Source: an uncultured Bacteroides sp. (GTDB lineage: Bacteria; Bacteroidota; Bacteroidia; Bacteroidales; Bacteroidaceae). From it: DNA of 25,234 nucleotides. The translations under genes were made by a program, and so were the position numbers. Location: assembly GCA_900544675.1 (NCBI GenBank), contig UQVZ01000044.1, forward strand, positions 1 through 25,234, read 5' to 3'. Shown in pieces: positions 15,436 through 24,162 of the stretch (the first letter of the stretch is position 1; each line of letters begins with the position of its first letter). The notes below the pieces were generated by a model. The model was given only the letters and a program-made list of their open reading frames with translations. It was not told the origin of the DNA and did not search any database.

Positions 15436-17043
15436 ATGGCAAATTTAGATTTAAGCAAGTACGGTATTACCGACGTGAAGGAAATTCTTCACAACCCTTC
15501 TTATGAAGTATTGTTCGCTGAAGAGACTAAAGACAGTCTGGAAGGCTATGAAAAAGGTCAGGTAACTGAACTGGGCGCTGTAAACGTAATGACTGGTATC
15601 TATACCGGCCGTTCTCCTAAGGATAAATTCTTCGTTTATAATGAAGCAAGCAAGGACACTGTATGGTGGACTTCTGATGAATATAAAAACGACAACAAAC
15701 CTTGCTCTGAAGAAGCTTGGGCTGACTTGAAGGCTAAAGCCGTTAAGCAGTTGAGCGGCAAGCGTCTGTTCGTTATGGATACTTTCTGCGGTGCTAACCC
15801 TGCTACTCGTCTGAAAGTTCGTTTCATCATGGAAGTTGCTTGGCAGGCTCACTTCGTAAAGAACATGTTCATCCGTCCGACAGAAGAAGAACTGGCTAAC
15901 TACGGTGAACCTGACTTCGTATCATTCAACGCTGCCAAAGCTAAAGTTGACAACTACAAGGAACTGGGTCTGAACTCTGAAACAGCTACTGTATTCAACT
16001 TGAAGACTAACGAACAAGTTATCTTGAACACTTGGTACGGCGGTGAAATGAAGAAGGGTATCTTCTCTATCATGAACTACCTGAACCCGTTGCGTGGCAT
16101 CGCTTCTATGCACTGCTCTGCAAACACCAACATGGAAGGTACTGACACTGCTATCTTCTTCGGTCTGTCTGGTACAGGTAAGACTACTTTGTCTACCGAC
16201 CCGAAACGTCTGTTGATCGGTGACGACGAACACGGATGGGATGACGAAGGTGTATTCAACTACGAAGGTGGTTGCTACGCTAAGGTTATCAACCTGGATA
16301 AAGAATCAGAACCGGATATCTACAACGCTATCAAGCGCGACGCTTTGCTGGAAAACGTTACAGTTGACGCTAACGGCAAGATTGACTTTGCTGATAAGAG
16401 CGTAACAGAAAACACTCGTGTTTCTTATCCTATCTACCACATCAACAACATCGTGAAACCGGTTTCTAAAGGTCCTCACGCTCATCAGGTAATCTTCTTG
16501 TCGGCTGATGCATTCGGCGTATTGCCTCCTGTATCTATCTTGAGCGCAGAACAGGCTAAATACTACTTCTTGTCAGGATTTACTGCTAAGTTGGCTGGTA
16601 CAGAACGTGGTATCACTGAACCGACTCCGACATTCTCGGCTTGCTTCGGTGCTGCATTCTTGAGCTTGCATCCGACTAAATATGCTGAAGAATTGGTTAA
16701 GAAGATGGAAAAAGTAGGTGCTAAGGCTTACTTGGTTAACACGGGTTGGAACGGTACTGGCAAGCGTATCTCTATCCGCGATACTCGTGGTATCATCGAC
16801 GCTATCCTGGATGGTTCTATCGACAAGGCTCCGACCAAGACTATTCCGTTCTTCAACTTCGTTGTTCCGACTGAATTGCCGGGCGTAGATCCGAAGATTC
16901 TCGATCCGCGTGACACTTACGCTGACGCTGCTCAGTGGGATGAAAAAGCGAAAGACTTGGCTGGTCGTTTCATCAAGAACTTCGCTAAATTCACTGGAAA
17001 CGAAGCTGGTAAAGCTTTGGTTGCTGCTGGTCCGAAATTGTAA
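15436..17043 (+). CDS. pckA: Phosphoenolpyruvate carboxykinase (ATP)
   Basis: 535 residues, the standard length. It interconverts oxaloacetate plus ATP with phosphoenolpyruvate, CO2 and ADP. In Bacteroides it is generally placed in the CO2-fixing PEP-to-oxaloacetate step toward fumarate and succinate, as well as gluconeogenesis. Motifs: GRSPKDKF (58-65), WYGGEMKKGIF (200-210, with the metal-binding Lys), Walker A GLSGTGKT (243-250), the metal-binding LIGDDEHGWDD (260-270) and NTGWNGTGKRI further on. Codon use is strongly restricted (GCT, GGT, AAC, TAC, GAA preferred), unlike the neighbours and consistent with a highly expressed gene. Monocistronic, between its own promoter and a strong terminator. 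Confidence 0.98.
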   Translation: MANLDLSKYGITDVKEILHNPSYEVLFAEETKDSLEGYEKGQVTELGAVNVMTGIYTGRSPKDKFFVYNEASKDTVWWTSDEYKNDNKPCSEEAWADLKAKAVKQLSGKRLFVMDTFCGANPATRLKVRFIMEVAWQAHFVKNMFIRPTEEELANYGEPDFVSFNAAKAKVDNYKELGLNSETATVFNLKTNEQVILNTWYGGEMKKGIFSIMNYLNPLRGIASMHCSANTNMEGTDTAIFFGLSGTGKTTLSTDPKRLLIGDDEHGWDDEGVFNYEGGCYAKVINLDKESEPDIYNAIKRDALLENVTVDANGKIDFADKSVTENTRVSYPIYHINNIVKPVSKGPHAHQVIFLSADAFGVLPPVSILSAEQAKYYFLSGFTAKLAGTERGITEPTPTFSACFGAAFLSLHPTKYAEELVKKMEKVGAKAYLVNTGWNGTGKRISIRDTRGIIDAILDGSIDKAPTKTIPFFNFVVPTELPGVDPKILDPRDTYADAAQWDEKAKDLAGRFIKNFAKFTGNEAGKALVAAGPKL

Positions 17044-17069
17044 TTACAATCTCTCTCTGATAATGAAGG

Positions 17070-17100
17070 CGGCTCTCCTGAAAAGGAGGGCCGTTTTTTT
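17070..17100 (+). terminator. Intrinsic terminator of pckA
   Basis: CGGCTCTCCT (17070-17079), a GAAA loop and AGGAGGGCCG (17084-17093) form a 10-bp stem with one G-U, followed by seven T (17094-17100). It lies 27 bp after the pckA stop. Confidence 0.9.
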
Positions 17101-17175
17101 GTCATCAAACCTGAACAGGTCTTAAATAATCGGTATAAAAATATCCTTCTACTTATTGGTCTGTTACTTTATTGC

Positions 17176-17183
17176 TATATTTG
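17176..17183 (+). promoter_or_regulatory. -7 box for the pdxST operon
   Basis: TATATTTG matches TAnnTTTG exactly, with TTGG at 17156-17159 as a possible -33 element (spacer 16-17, slightly short). Predicted start about 17187, leaving a leader of about 30 nt. No PdxR-type regulator or obvious operator is seen nearby. Confidence 0.5.
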
Positions 17184-17216
17184 CCACGTTTTATGAATCA
17201 ATTAACCGATTAAGAA

Positions 17217-18092
17217 ATGAAAAATGAAAGGTATGAGCTGAATAAAAATTTGGCTCAGATGTTGAAAGGTGGAGTCATCATGGATGTGACTACTCCCGAG
17301 CAAGCGAAGATAGCCGAACAGGCTGGTGCGGTTGCCGTCATGGCACTGGAACGGATTCCTGCCGACATACGTGCGGCAGGTGGCGTGGCGCGTATGAGCG
17401 ACCCGAAGATGATACGTGGCATACAGGAAGCAGTCAGCATTCCCGTTATGGCGAAAGTACGTATCGGACATTTTGTGGAAGCCCAGATATTGGAAGCGTT
17501 GGAGATTGACTACATCGACGAGAGTGAAGTGTTGTCGCCCGCCGATGGGGTATATCATATAGACAAGACCCGGTTCAAGGTTCCCTTCGTATGCGGAGCC
17601 AAGAACCTGGGCGAAGCCTTGCGCCGCATCGCGGAAGGAGCTTCCATGATTCGTACCAAGGGAGAGCCTGGAACAGGCGATGTCATTCAGGCCGTCACCC
17701 ACATGCGGAGCATGATGCGGGATATCCGTCGGGTTCAGGCATTGGCAGAAGACGAATTGTACAACGAAGCCAAAGAATTGGAAGTGCCTTTGGACCTGTT
17801 GCGCTATGTACACGAGAACGGCAAGCTTCCGGTGGTGAACTTTGCGGCAGGCGGTGTGGCGACTCCTGCCGATGCGGCTCTGATGATGCAACTGGGCGCA
17901 GAAGGCGTATTTGTCGGTTCGGGCATCTTCAAGTCGGGCAATCCGGAGAAGCGGGCACGTGCCATTGTCAATGCCGTGACCAATTACAACGATGCGGCCT
18001 TGCTTGCCGAAGTGTCTACCGACCTGGGCGAAGCGATGGTAGGCATCAACGAAGACGAAATCACCTTGCTGATGGCAGAAAGAGGAAAATAA
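17217..18092 (+). CDS. pdxS: Pyridoxal 5'-phosphate synthase, synthase subunit PdxS
   Basis: 291 residues, the normal size. It builds pyridoxal 5'-phosphate from ribose 5-phosphate, glyceraldehyde 3-phosphate and ammonia supplied by PdxT (deoxyxylulose-independent route). The TIM-barrel active site is visible: Asp23 in GGVIMDV, Lys80 in PVMAKVRIGH (the first Schiff-base lysine), Lys148 in RTKGEPGTGD (the second) and the phosphate-binding FAAGGVATPADA and GVFVGSGIF loops. The ATG at 17217 gives the usual short N-terminus. A second ATG at 17224 is out of frame. pdxT starts 13 bp after the stop. Confidence 0.98.
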   Translation: MKNERYELNKNLAQMLKGGVIMDVTTPEQAKIAEQAGAVAVMALERIPADIRAAGGVARMSDPKMIRGIQEAVSIPVMAKVRIGHFVEAQILEALEIDYIDESEVLSPADGVYHIDKTRFKVPFVCGAKNLGEALRRIAEGASMIRTKGEPGTGDVIQAVTHMRSMMRDIRRVQALAEDELYNEAKELEVPLDLLRYVHENGKLPVVNFAAGGVATPADAALMMQLGAEGVFVGSGIFKSGNPEKRARAIVNAVTNYNDAALLAEVSTDLGEAMVGINEDEITLLMAERGK

Positions 18093-18105
18093 ACTTCGGG
18101 CAACT

Positions 18106-18669
18106 ATGTGGAGAATAGGTGTTTTGGCATTGCAGGGGGCATTCATCGAGCATGAACAGATGTTGGACCGCTTAGGCGTGGAGCATTTTCAAATCCGGCA
18201 ACGGGACGACTTGATGCTTCCGATGGACGGCCTGATTATTCCGGGCGGCGAAAGCACAGCCATCGGGAAATTGATGGATAGCTTGAACATGACCGATATC
18301 TTGCAGAGCCGGATAGCAAACGGATTGCCCGTCTTCGGCACGTGTGCCGGCATGATTCTGCTGGCAAAGGAAATAGAGAACGAACCGCAGCGTTATCTGC
18401 AAGTGATGGACATTGACGTGAAGCGCAATGCCTACGGACGCCAGTTGGGAAGCTTCTTTACCCGCGACCTTTTTGCCGGGAAAGAAATCCCGATGACGTT
18501 TATCCGCGCTCCTTATATTAATAAGGTGGGAAAAGAGGTCGAAATATTGTCGACGGTAGACGGGCACATTGTGGCAGCTCGCGAACACAACATGCTGGTT
18601 TGTTCCTTCCATCCCGAACTGACGGACGACACGACCGTGCATGCGTACTTCATCGGGCAGATGATTTAA
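18106..18669 (+). CDS. pdxT: Pyridoxal 5'-phosphate synthase, glutaminase subunit PdxT
   Basis: 187 residues, a class-I glutamine amidotransferase that hydrolyses glutamine and channels ammonia to PdxS. The motifs are complete: IGVLALQGAF at the start, the oxyanion region PGGEST (46-51), nucleophile Cys80 in GTCAGM, and the His169/Glu171 pair in SFHPEL. It lies 13 bp after pdxS in a two-gene operon that ends at a long-stem terminator. Nothing is missing or odd. Confidence 0.98.
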   Translation: MWRIGVLALQGAFIEHEQMLDRLGVEHFQIRQRDDLMLPMDGLIIPGGESTAIGKLMDSLNMTDILQSRIANGLPVFGTCAGMILLAKEIENEPQRYLQVMDIDVKRNAYGRQLGSFFTRDLFAGKEIPMTFIRAPYINKVGKEVEILSTVDGHIVAAREHNMLVCSFHPELTDDTTVHAYFIGQMI

Positions 18670-18684
18670 TATGCTTGTATATGC

Positions 18685-18735
18685 AAATCGGGCAGGAAGA
18701 GATTGGTCTTATTTTCTTCTTGCCCGATTTTTCTT
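18685..18735 (+). terminator. Terminator of pdxST
   Basis: 18685-18700 (starting AAATCGGGCA) pairs with 18715-18730 (ending TGCCCGATTT) over 16 bp with one G-U, with a 14-nt loop; T residues follow to 18732. The A-tract on the left arm and T-tract on the right could make it work in both directions. Confidence 0.85.
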
Positions 18736-18778
18736 ATGTATAGCCTTGCAGCAGCTCTTCCATATAACTGCATGTCCC

Positions 18779-18893
18779 GACGCAGATAGCTGCGTCGGCT
18801 GATGCAGCTAGCTGCGTTTCCGATAAGATTAATAATCTTCAAGCTGTAAGATTAATAATCTTCCGGCTGCAAGATTAATAATCTTACACGGAA
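18779..18893. repeat. Array of five short palindromes, period 21-24 bp
   Basis: Two GC-rich dyads come first: GACGCAG-ATAG-CTGCGTC (18779-18796) and GCAGCTAGCTGC (18804-18815). Then follow three identical copies of AAGATTAATAATCTT at 18825-18839, 18848-18862 and 18871-18885, exactly 23 bp apart, each with perfect 7-bp arms around a single A. The linkers are short and related (GGCT or AGCT endings). The array sits between the pdxT terminator and the second SusC promoter. The remaining 18894-19031 shows nothing I can name. Confidence 0.8.
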
Positions 18894-19031
18894 GCAGGCT
18901 ATATGCCCCGTAGGCGGAAGCCGTTTGGTCGGGCGGTTTTCTTTAAGTTGTATCCTCCTTTTTCACCTTTTTAATAGATATAAATAATATGAAAAAACAG
19001 AGAAGGAGGGACAACGGATACTGAAAAAGTG

Positions 19032-19039
19032 TAATTTTG
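19032..19039 (+). promoter_or_regulatory. -7 box for the second SusC/SusD operon
   Basis: TAATTTTG matches TAnnTTTG exactly; no clear -33 element is seen. Predicted start about 19043, leaving a leader of about 98 nt that contains a 16-codon ORF. Confidence 0.45.
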
Positions 19040-19062
19040 CACCGGATAAAAAAACACAAGGT

Positions 19063-19113
19063 ATGCTTCTTGCGACGTTTGCATTCAAGGGGTTGGGTGG
19101 AAACGGTTCTTGA
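19063..19113 (+). other. Possible leader ORF (16 codons) ahead of the second SusC gene
   Basis: ATG at 19063 opens a 16-codon frame (MLLATFAFKGLGGNGS) closing at TGA 19111-19113, wholly inside the predicted leader and 28 nt before the SusC start. The peptide is hydrophobic. There is no independent sign of translation. Confidence 0.25.
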
Positions 19114-19141
19114 CTATGATTAGTAATTTAATATAAGATTT

Positions 19142-22100
19142 ATGAGAAGAAGCATTAGTTTGATTTTGTGCTTGTGGTGTGTCGTCTGCGCCTATGCGCA
19201 AAGCCTGACGGTGACGGGAGTGGTCGTAGACAATACCGGACAGTCGGCTATCGGGGCGACGGTGGTGGAAGAAGGCACCGACAACGGGACGATTACCAAC
19301 CTGGACGGGCAGTTCACGCTGACCGTGGAAAAAGGAAAGACGTTGGTCATCAGTTATGTAGGTTTTGCCACTCAGCACGTACGCGTTACAAGCGAAAAGC
19401 AATTGAAAATTGTTCTGGAAGAGGATTCCGAACTGTTGGACGAGGTAGTCGTTGTAGGGTACGGCGTAAAGCAGAAGCGTTCGACCATGACTACCGCCAT
19501 CTCGAAAATGGACCAGAAAGTGTTGCAGAACGCGGCTCTTTCGAATGCGGCACAAGCCTTGCAGGGTACGGTTAGCGGTCTGCGTGTGACCAACACCTCA
19601 GGAGCGCCGGGCAGCGCGCCTACCATTGTGTTGCGTGGCGGTGCGGGCATACAAAGTGCCGGTTCACCCTTGGTGGTGGTCGATGGGGTGGTACGTTCGA
19701 TGGACGACATCAACCCTTCCGATATCGAGTCTATTCAAGTGTTGAAGGATGCCGCCTCTACCGCTATCTACGGCGCACGTGCCAACAACGGTGTCATCTT
19801 GGTGCAGACCAAGAAAGGCAAGGCTGGCCATACCCAGGTGTCTTATAAATTCAAGGGCGGCATGAACTTTGCCCGCAAGGGATACGAGTACATGGATGCC
19901 GAGAACTTCATCCGCTTCGGGCGGTTGGGGCGTATGTATTCGGGAGGAAGCCTGACCGACATCGATAACACGCGCGGTTATGGCGCGGTGTATGGGGCGA
20001 ACAATCCCGACCAGTATTCCATCCGTTACCTGGACGGGAATGAACACTTGCTGGAGGAAGGCTGGCAGCAGATGACCGACCCCGTGACGGGCAGGCAGAT
20101 TGTGTTTAAGGATTACGGCACGACCTTGCGCGACGAGGTATATAAAGACCCGGCTTTTACCCAAGACCATTACTTGAGCTTTAACGGAGGAAGCGAGAAA
20201 GGCACTTTTTCGGCTTCGTTGGGGTATTATTCCGAAGACGGAACGGTGAAGGGCACGGAATACCGCCGTTTCAGCGGCACCTTGAACGGAAATTACAAGG
20301 TGCTCCCTATCCTTAATATAAAAGGTGGAGTCAGCTTCACCACTTCCACCGCGCCCGAGCTGTACTACGATGATATGGCTGACCTCTTCGAGCGTATGCA
20401 GAGCATGGAGCCTACGTGGCGTCCTTTCTTCGACGACGGTTCGCCCAACTACGGCTACGGCAAGCGTGACGGTAATCCGCTCTACTGGCTGGACAAGCTG
20501 ACCAATACGAACAATACCCGCAAGACGACGCTGAATATCGGTGCCGACCTGGAGCTGATTAAGAACAAGTTGTTCCTGCGCGAGAGCAGTTCGATCTATT
20601 ACGAAGACTATACCAAGGAAACATTCGACAAGGAATATCGTGACTATTGGAACGTGAACACCGAGCGCAAGGCTTCGTTCAATTATGAACGTACCATCCA
20701 GCAACAGCATAGCGTGCAACTGGAATATACCGATACGTTCAAGGAAGACCATAACTTCTCGGCGATGCTGGGAGGTGAATACTTCGAGAACCAATATACC
20801 CAGTACCGGGGAAGCGGACAGGGAGCGCCGTTTGATGATATTCCCACGCTGAACGCATCGAGCAACGAGAACATGAGCGCTTATTCGTTCCGCGAGGGGT
20901 ATCGCATCGCTTCGTTCTTCGGACGGGTCACTTACGACTACAAACGCCGGTATCTGTTTACCGCCGTAGCTCGTTATGATGGCATCTCCCGCCTGTCGGA
21001 CAACCGCTGGGGATTCTTTCCGGGCGTGTCGGCAGGCTGGAACATCCACGAAGAGGACTTCTTCCGCGATAGCCCGATAGCCGATGTCATTTCCACCTTG
21101 AAGCCGCGTATCTCGTACGGTATCAATGGAAACGTGAACGGCATCAATAATTACGATGTGTACGGACTCTACGGGCAGGCGAGCGGCACGCATCCTTACA
21201 ACGGGGTGAATGGCATCCTGAATACGAATGTCATCAATTCGCGCCTGCGCTGGGAGAAGAGCAAATCGTTTGAGGCAGGACTGGACCTGGGCTTCCTGAA
21301 CAACCGGTTCAACCTGATTCTGGATTATTACAACCGCACGACATCCGACTTGCTGACCGACGTGAACTTGCCGGGCTATACCGGTTTCGATTCGTTCAAG
21401 ACCAACCTCGGCTCTTTACGCAACAGCGGTTTCGAGGTGGAAGGCAACCTGAACCTGATAACCAATCCGAAAGGATTCAACTGGAACTTTTCGTTCAATG
21501 CGTCGTATGTGTTCAATAAGATTGTGAAACTGCCCGATAATGGCAACGAGAACAACCGGCAAGGCGGCTCGCAGGTATGGGACCCTGCCACGCAGCAGGT
21601 CATTTGGGTAGGAGGCTACCAGGAAGGACATACGCTGGGCGACATATACGCCTATCAGCAAGTGAAGATTTTGCGCGATGAAAACGAGGTGGCAGAGCTT
21701 GCCGGAAACCGCATGGATATGATTGCCGGGCTGTACGGACCGAATGTCAGCCAGGAAGACCGCGACCGTTACGGGCTGACCAAGCCCATAGAAGCCGGCG
21801 ACGTGCTTTGGGCGGATTTGAACGGAGATAACGTCATCGACCAGTTGGACCGTGTAAAGGTGGGAAACATTTATCCGAAATGGACGGGCGGTTTCAGCAC
21901 CACGCTTTCCTATAAGAATGTATCGCTGTACGGACGGTTCGATTTCGCCGTGGGGCATACCATCCTGAACATGGTGGCGATGCGCTCCATCGGCCAGTCG
22001 GTAGGATTCAAGAACATCATCGCGGACGGACTGGACTGCTGGACGACGGAGAATCCGGACACCGACCTGCCTAAATCCTATTACGATGATTCCACCAACA

Positions 22101-22408
22101 AGAAGAATATTTACCGTGATACGGCAGGAAGCGACATAACGAGTGTGGACAACCGCAGTTCGCGTTTCTACGAGAAAGGCGATTACCTGGCTTTGCGTGA
22201 GCTGACTTTAAGCTGGAAGCTGCCCGACAAGTGGATTTCGAAGATCCACATGACCGACGCTTCGCTTTACATTACCGGACAGAACCTGTTCTACATCACC
22301 GGCTATAGCGGAACTTCGCCCGAAGCCCCGCTGGTATATCCGGGTGTGGATACGGGACGTTATCCTACTCCGCGCACCGTATTGGTAGGCGCTTCCATTT
22401 CATTCTAA
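19142..22408 (+). CDS. SusC/RagA-family TonB-linked outer-membrane transporter (second copy)
   Basis: 1088 residues. Signal peptide with cleavage after AYA (residue 19); carboxypeptidase-regulatory-like domain at about 22-95; TonB-box region LLDEVVVVGYG at 98-108; plug with VVVDGVVRSMDDINPSDI and VLKDAASTAIYGARANNGVI (about 178-220); a barrel; and C-terminal Phe (ASISF). It imports a glycan or peptide together with the SusD protein 22 bp downstream, using TonB energy. It clearly belongs to the same family as the protein at 1781-4999 but differs in most of the barrel, so a different substrate is likely; that is inference. No enzyme, sensor, or ECF-sigma/anti-sigma gene is adjacent. Confidence 0.95.
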   Translation: MRRSISLILCLWCVVCAYAQSLTVTGVVVDNTGQSAIGATVVEEGTDNGTITNLDGQFTLTVEKGKTLVISYVGFATQHVRVTSEKQLKIVLEEDSELLDEVVVVGYGVKQKRSTMTTAISKMDQKVLQNAALSNAAQALQGTVSGLRVTNTSGAPGSAPTIVLRGGAGIQSAGSPLVVVDGVVRSMDDINPSDIESIQVLKDAASTAIYGARANNGVILVQTKKGKAGHTQVSYKFKGGMNFARKGYEYMDAENFIRFGRLGRMYSGGSLTDIDNTRGYGAVYGANNPDQYSIRYLDGNEHLLEEGWQQMTDPVTGRQIVFKDYGTTLRDEVYKDPAFTQDHYLSFNGGSEKGTFSASLGYYSEDGTVKGTEYRRFSGTLNGNYKVLPILNIKGGVSFTTSTAPELYYDDMADLFERMQSMEPTWRPFFDDGSPNYGYGKRDGNPLYWLDKLTNTNNTRKTTLNIGADLELIKNKLFLRESSSIYYEDYTKETFDKEYRDYWNVNTERKASFNYERTIQQQHSVQLEYTDTFKEDHNFSAMLGGEYFENQYTQYRGSGQGAPFDDIPTLNASSNENMSAYSFREGYRIASFFGRVTYDYKRRYLFTAVARYDGISRLSDNRWGFFPGVSAGWNIHEEDFFRDSPIADVISTLKPRISYGINGNVNGINNYDVYGLYGQASGTHPYNGVNGILNTNVINSRLRWEKSKSFEAGLDLGFLNNRFNLILDYYNRTTSDLLTDVNLPGYTGFDSFKTNLGSLRNSGFEVEGNLNLITNPKGFNWNFSFNASYVFNKIVKLPDNGNENNRQGGSQVWDPATQQVIWVGGYQEGHTLGDIYAYQQVKILRDENEVAELAGNRMDMIAGLYGPNVSQEDRDRYGLTKPIEAGDVLWADLNGDNVIDQLDRVKVGNIYPKWTGGFSTTLSYKNVSLYGRFDFAVGHTILNMVAMRSIGQSVGFKNIIADGLDCWTTENPDTDLPKSYYDDSTNKKNIYRDTAGSDITSVDNRSSRFYEKGDYLALRELTLSWKLPDKWISKIHMTDASLYITGQNLFYITGYSGTSPEAPLVYPGVDTGRYPTPRTVLVGASISF

Positions 22409-22430
22409 CTCAAAAAAACGTATGACAATC

Positions 22431-23957
22431 ATGAAAAAAACAATACAGATGTCGGTCATGGCCCTGATAGCAAGCTGTTCGCTGGGCAGTTGTCTCGACA
22501 TGACTCCTGTCAGCAACATCACCGACGAGAATATGTGGCAGAACGAAGGGCAGTTCACTTCGTTTGTCTATGGGCTGCACAGCCGCCTGCGCGATGCCGA
22601 CGCGCAGACTTTGTTCATGTTGGGTGAACTTCGTTCGGACATCTACAATGAGACGACCGGATGGACAGGCGAGAGCAACCAAGTGGAAGAAATCACATCG
22701 AACACCTTGACCGGGCGGAACATGGAAGAGCGTCCGGGCATAGAGAATTTCGGCGACTTGTATTACAACATCAACCAGATTAACCTGTTTATCTACCGCG
22801 CGTCAGGCACCACCTTGTTGAGTGCGGAAGACCGCAACTATTACCTGGGCGAAGCCTATGGATTGCGTGCCTTCTATTATTTCCACCTTCTGCGCTCGTG
22901 GGGCGATGTGGTATGGAATGACCAGCCGAGCTTGGGCTTTGAGGTAGGCAACCTGGAGCGTCCGGCTACCGATGCCGCTACGGTTATGGAGTATATCAAA
23001 AATGACATAACGGCATCCGAGGACGCTTTCGGCAGCGATTATTCGTTCCGTGACGAGCGTTCGCTATGGTCGAAGGCTGCTACGCTGACCCTGAAAGCGG
23101 AAGTCTATCTATGGTCCAGCCGGCAGATGAACGGAGGAACGGCTGACGCGCAAACGGCATTGGATGCCTTGAACGACATTCAGGCAAATATCCCGCGCAG
23201 TGAACTGGACTTGTTGTCCGACTTCGCTTCGGTGTTCGATTACGAAAACAAGGGGAACAATGAAATCATATTCTCGTTGCACAATGCTTACAACGAAGCC
23301 GACCTCTTCAACGGCGAATGGCGAAACCGTATGGTGCCGCAACAAACTACGTTGAGCAGTTATTATGAAAGCGACGGTTCGCCCATCAACCTGAACTTCA
23401 ACGGCAATGTCTATTATCCGCTTCGCGAAGAGCTGTACAGCGAATACGATGCTGCGGATACCCGGCAAACAGGTACCTTACGGGCTGTCTACGGCAAGGA
23501 TGAGGCTGGAACCGTTTCCTACGTGGGCTGTTTTGCTTATAAGTTCCGTGGCATGACTCCTTCGGGTGCGTCCTACCGTGAATTTTGCGATGATTATCCC
23601 ATCTACCGGTATGCCGATGTCTTGTTGCTGAAAGCCGAAGCGGAATCGTTGACGGGAGGTGACCCGACCGATGAAATCAATGCCGTCCGTCGGCGTGCTT
23701 ATGCCGATGCTTACGATGAACAGACCGTAGGCTATCCCAATAAAGCCGGCGACAATGAAGGTATCGATGAAGTGTTGTTGCGCGAACGTTTCCGCGAATT
23801 CATGTTCGAAGGCAAGCGTTGGTACGATTTGCGCCGCTTCGGACAGGAATACGTGATGAAGTATTCATCGCTGAAGAACGCCGAACATCTACTTTGGCCC
23901 ATCGATACCGATACCATGACCGATAATCCGGCATTGATTCAGACGCCGGGATATTGA
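22431..23957 (+). CDS. SusD/RagB-family surface lipoprotein (second copy)
   Basis: 508 residues from the ATG at 22431; an upstream in-frame ATG at 22422 would add Met-Thr-Ile. The 22431 start gives the usual MKK-type signal, ending SLGSC with Cys21 followed by LDMTPVSNI, a very common SusD start. SusD hallmarks: YLGEAYGLRAFYYFHLLRSW (about 138-157), the YRYADVLLLKAEAESL helix (about 391-406) and the C-terminal RERFREFMFEGKRWYDLRRF segment (about 450-469). It is the nutrient-binding partner of the SusC encoded 22 bp upstream. Its stop is followed directly by an octamer repeat array rather than a recognisable terminator. Confidence 0.95.
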   Translation: MKKTIQMSVMALIASCSLGSCLDMTPVSNITDENMWQNEGQFTSFVYGLHSRLRDADAQTLFMLGELRSDIYNETTGWTGESNQVEEITSNTLTGRNMEERPGIENFGDLYYNINQINLFIYRASGTTLLSAEDRNYYLGEAYGLRAFYYFHLLRSWGDVVWNDQPSLGFEVGNLERPATDAATVMEYIKNDITASEDAFGSDYSFRDERSLWSKAATLTLKAEVYLWSSRQMNGGTADAQTALDALNDIQANIPRSELDLLSDFASVFDYENKGNNEIIFSLHNAYNEADLFNGEWRNRMVPQQTTLSSYYESDGSPINLNFNGNVYYPLREELYSEYDAADTRQTGTLRAVYGKDEAGTVSYVGCFAYKFRGMTPSGASYREFCDDYPIYRYADVLLLKAEAESLTGGDPTDEINAVRRRAYADAYDEQTVGYPNKAGDNEGIDEVLLRERFREFMFEGKRWYDLRRFGQEYVMKYSSLKNAEHLLWPIDTDTMTDNPALIQTPGY

Positions 23958-24084
23958 GTTGAGTTTTTAAGTTCTTTAGTTTTTAAGTTTTTAAGTTTTT
24001 AAGTTCTTTAGTTTTTGAGTTTGTGAGTTTTTAAGTTTATGAGTGGGTAAGTTGATAAGTTTTAAGTTTTTAAGACTTCAAACT

Positions 24085-24114
24085 TTTGATTTCATCCATT
24101 TGTTCGTATATTCG
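24085..24114 (+). promoter_or_regulatory. Candidate promoter for the nitroreductase gene
   Basis: TTTG at 24085-24088, an 18-base spacer and TATATTCG at 24107-24114, one base off TAnnTTTG. Transcription would begin near 24118, inside the loop between the two arms of the octamer inverted repeat, leaving a leader of about 76 nt that contains only the right arm. Confidence 0.35.
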
Positions 24115-24139
24115 CAACATAATAATAAAACATAAATAA

Positions 24140-24162
24140 TAATCTGTGTAATCTGTGTTGAA
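24140..24162. repeat. Second copy of the CACAGATTACACAG repeat
   Basis: On the minus strand this reads TTCAACACAGATTACACAG plus ATTA and matches the left arm at 9423-9445 at 22 of 23 bases. The similarity extends into the adjoining ATAAATAAT (24132-24140 versus the loop at 9461-9469). Only one arm is present here, so it cannot form the 9423-9493 hairpin by itself. Confidence 0.7.

Noticed and set aside
17217..18669. Possible riboswitch or PdxR control of pdxST
   Set aside because: The predicted leader is only about 30 nt and shows no conserved structure; no MocR/PdxR gene is in the window.
18779..18893. Possible CRISPR array
   Set aside because: Units are 12-18 bp palindromes with 5-9 bp similar linkers, not 25-40 bp repeats with unique spacers, and there are no cas genes.
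19664..21193. A 509-codon open frame on the minus strand opposite the second SusC gene
   Set aside because: Antisense shadow of a clear SusC coding region; no motif, promoter box or signal sequence of its own.
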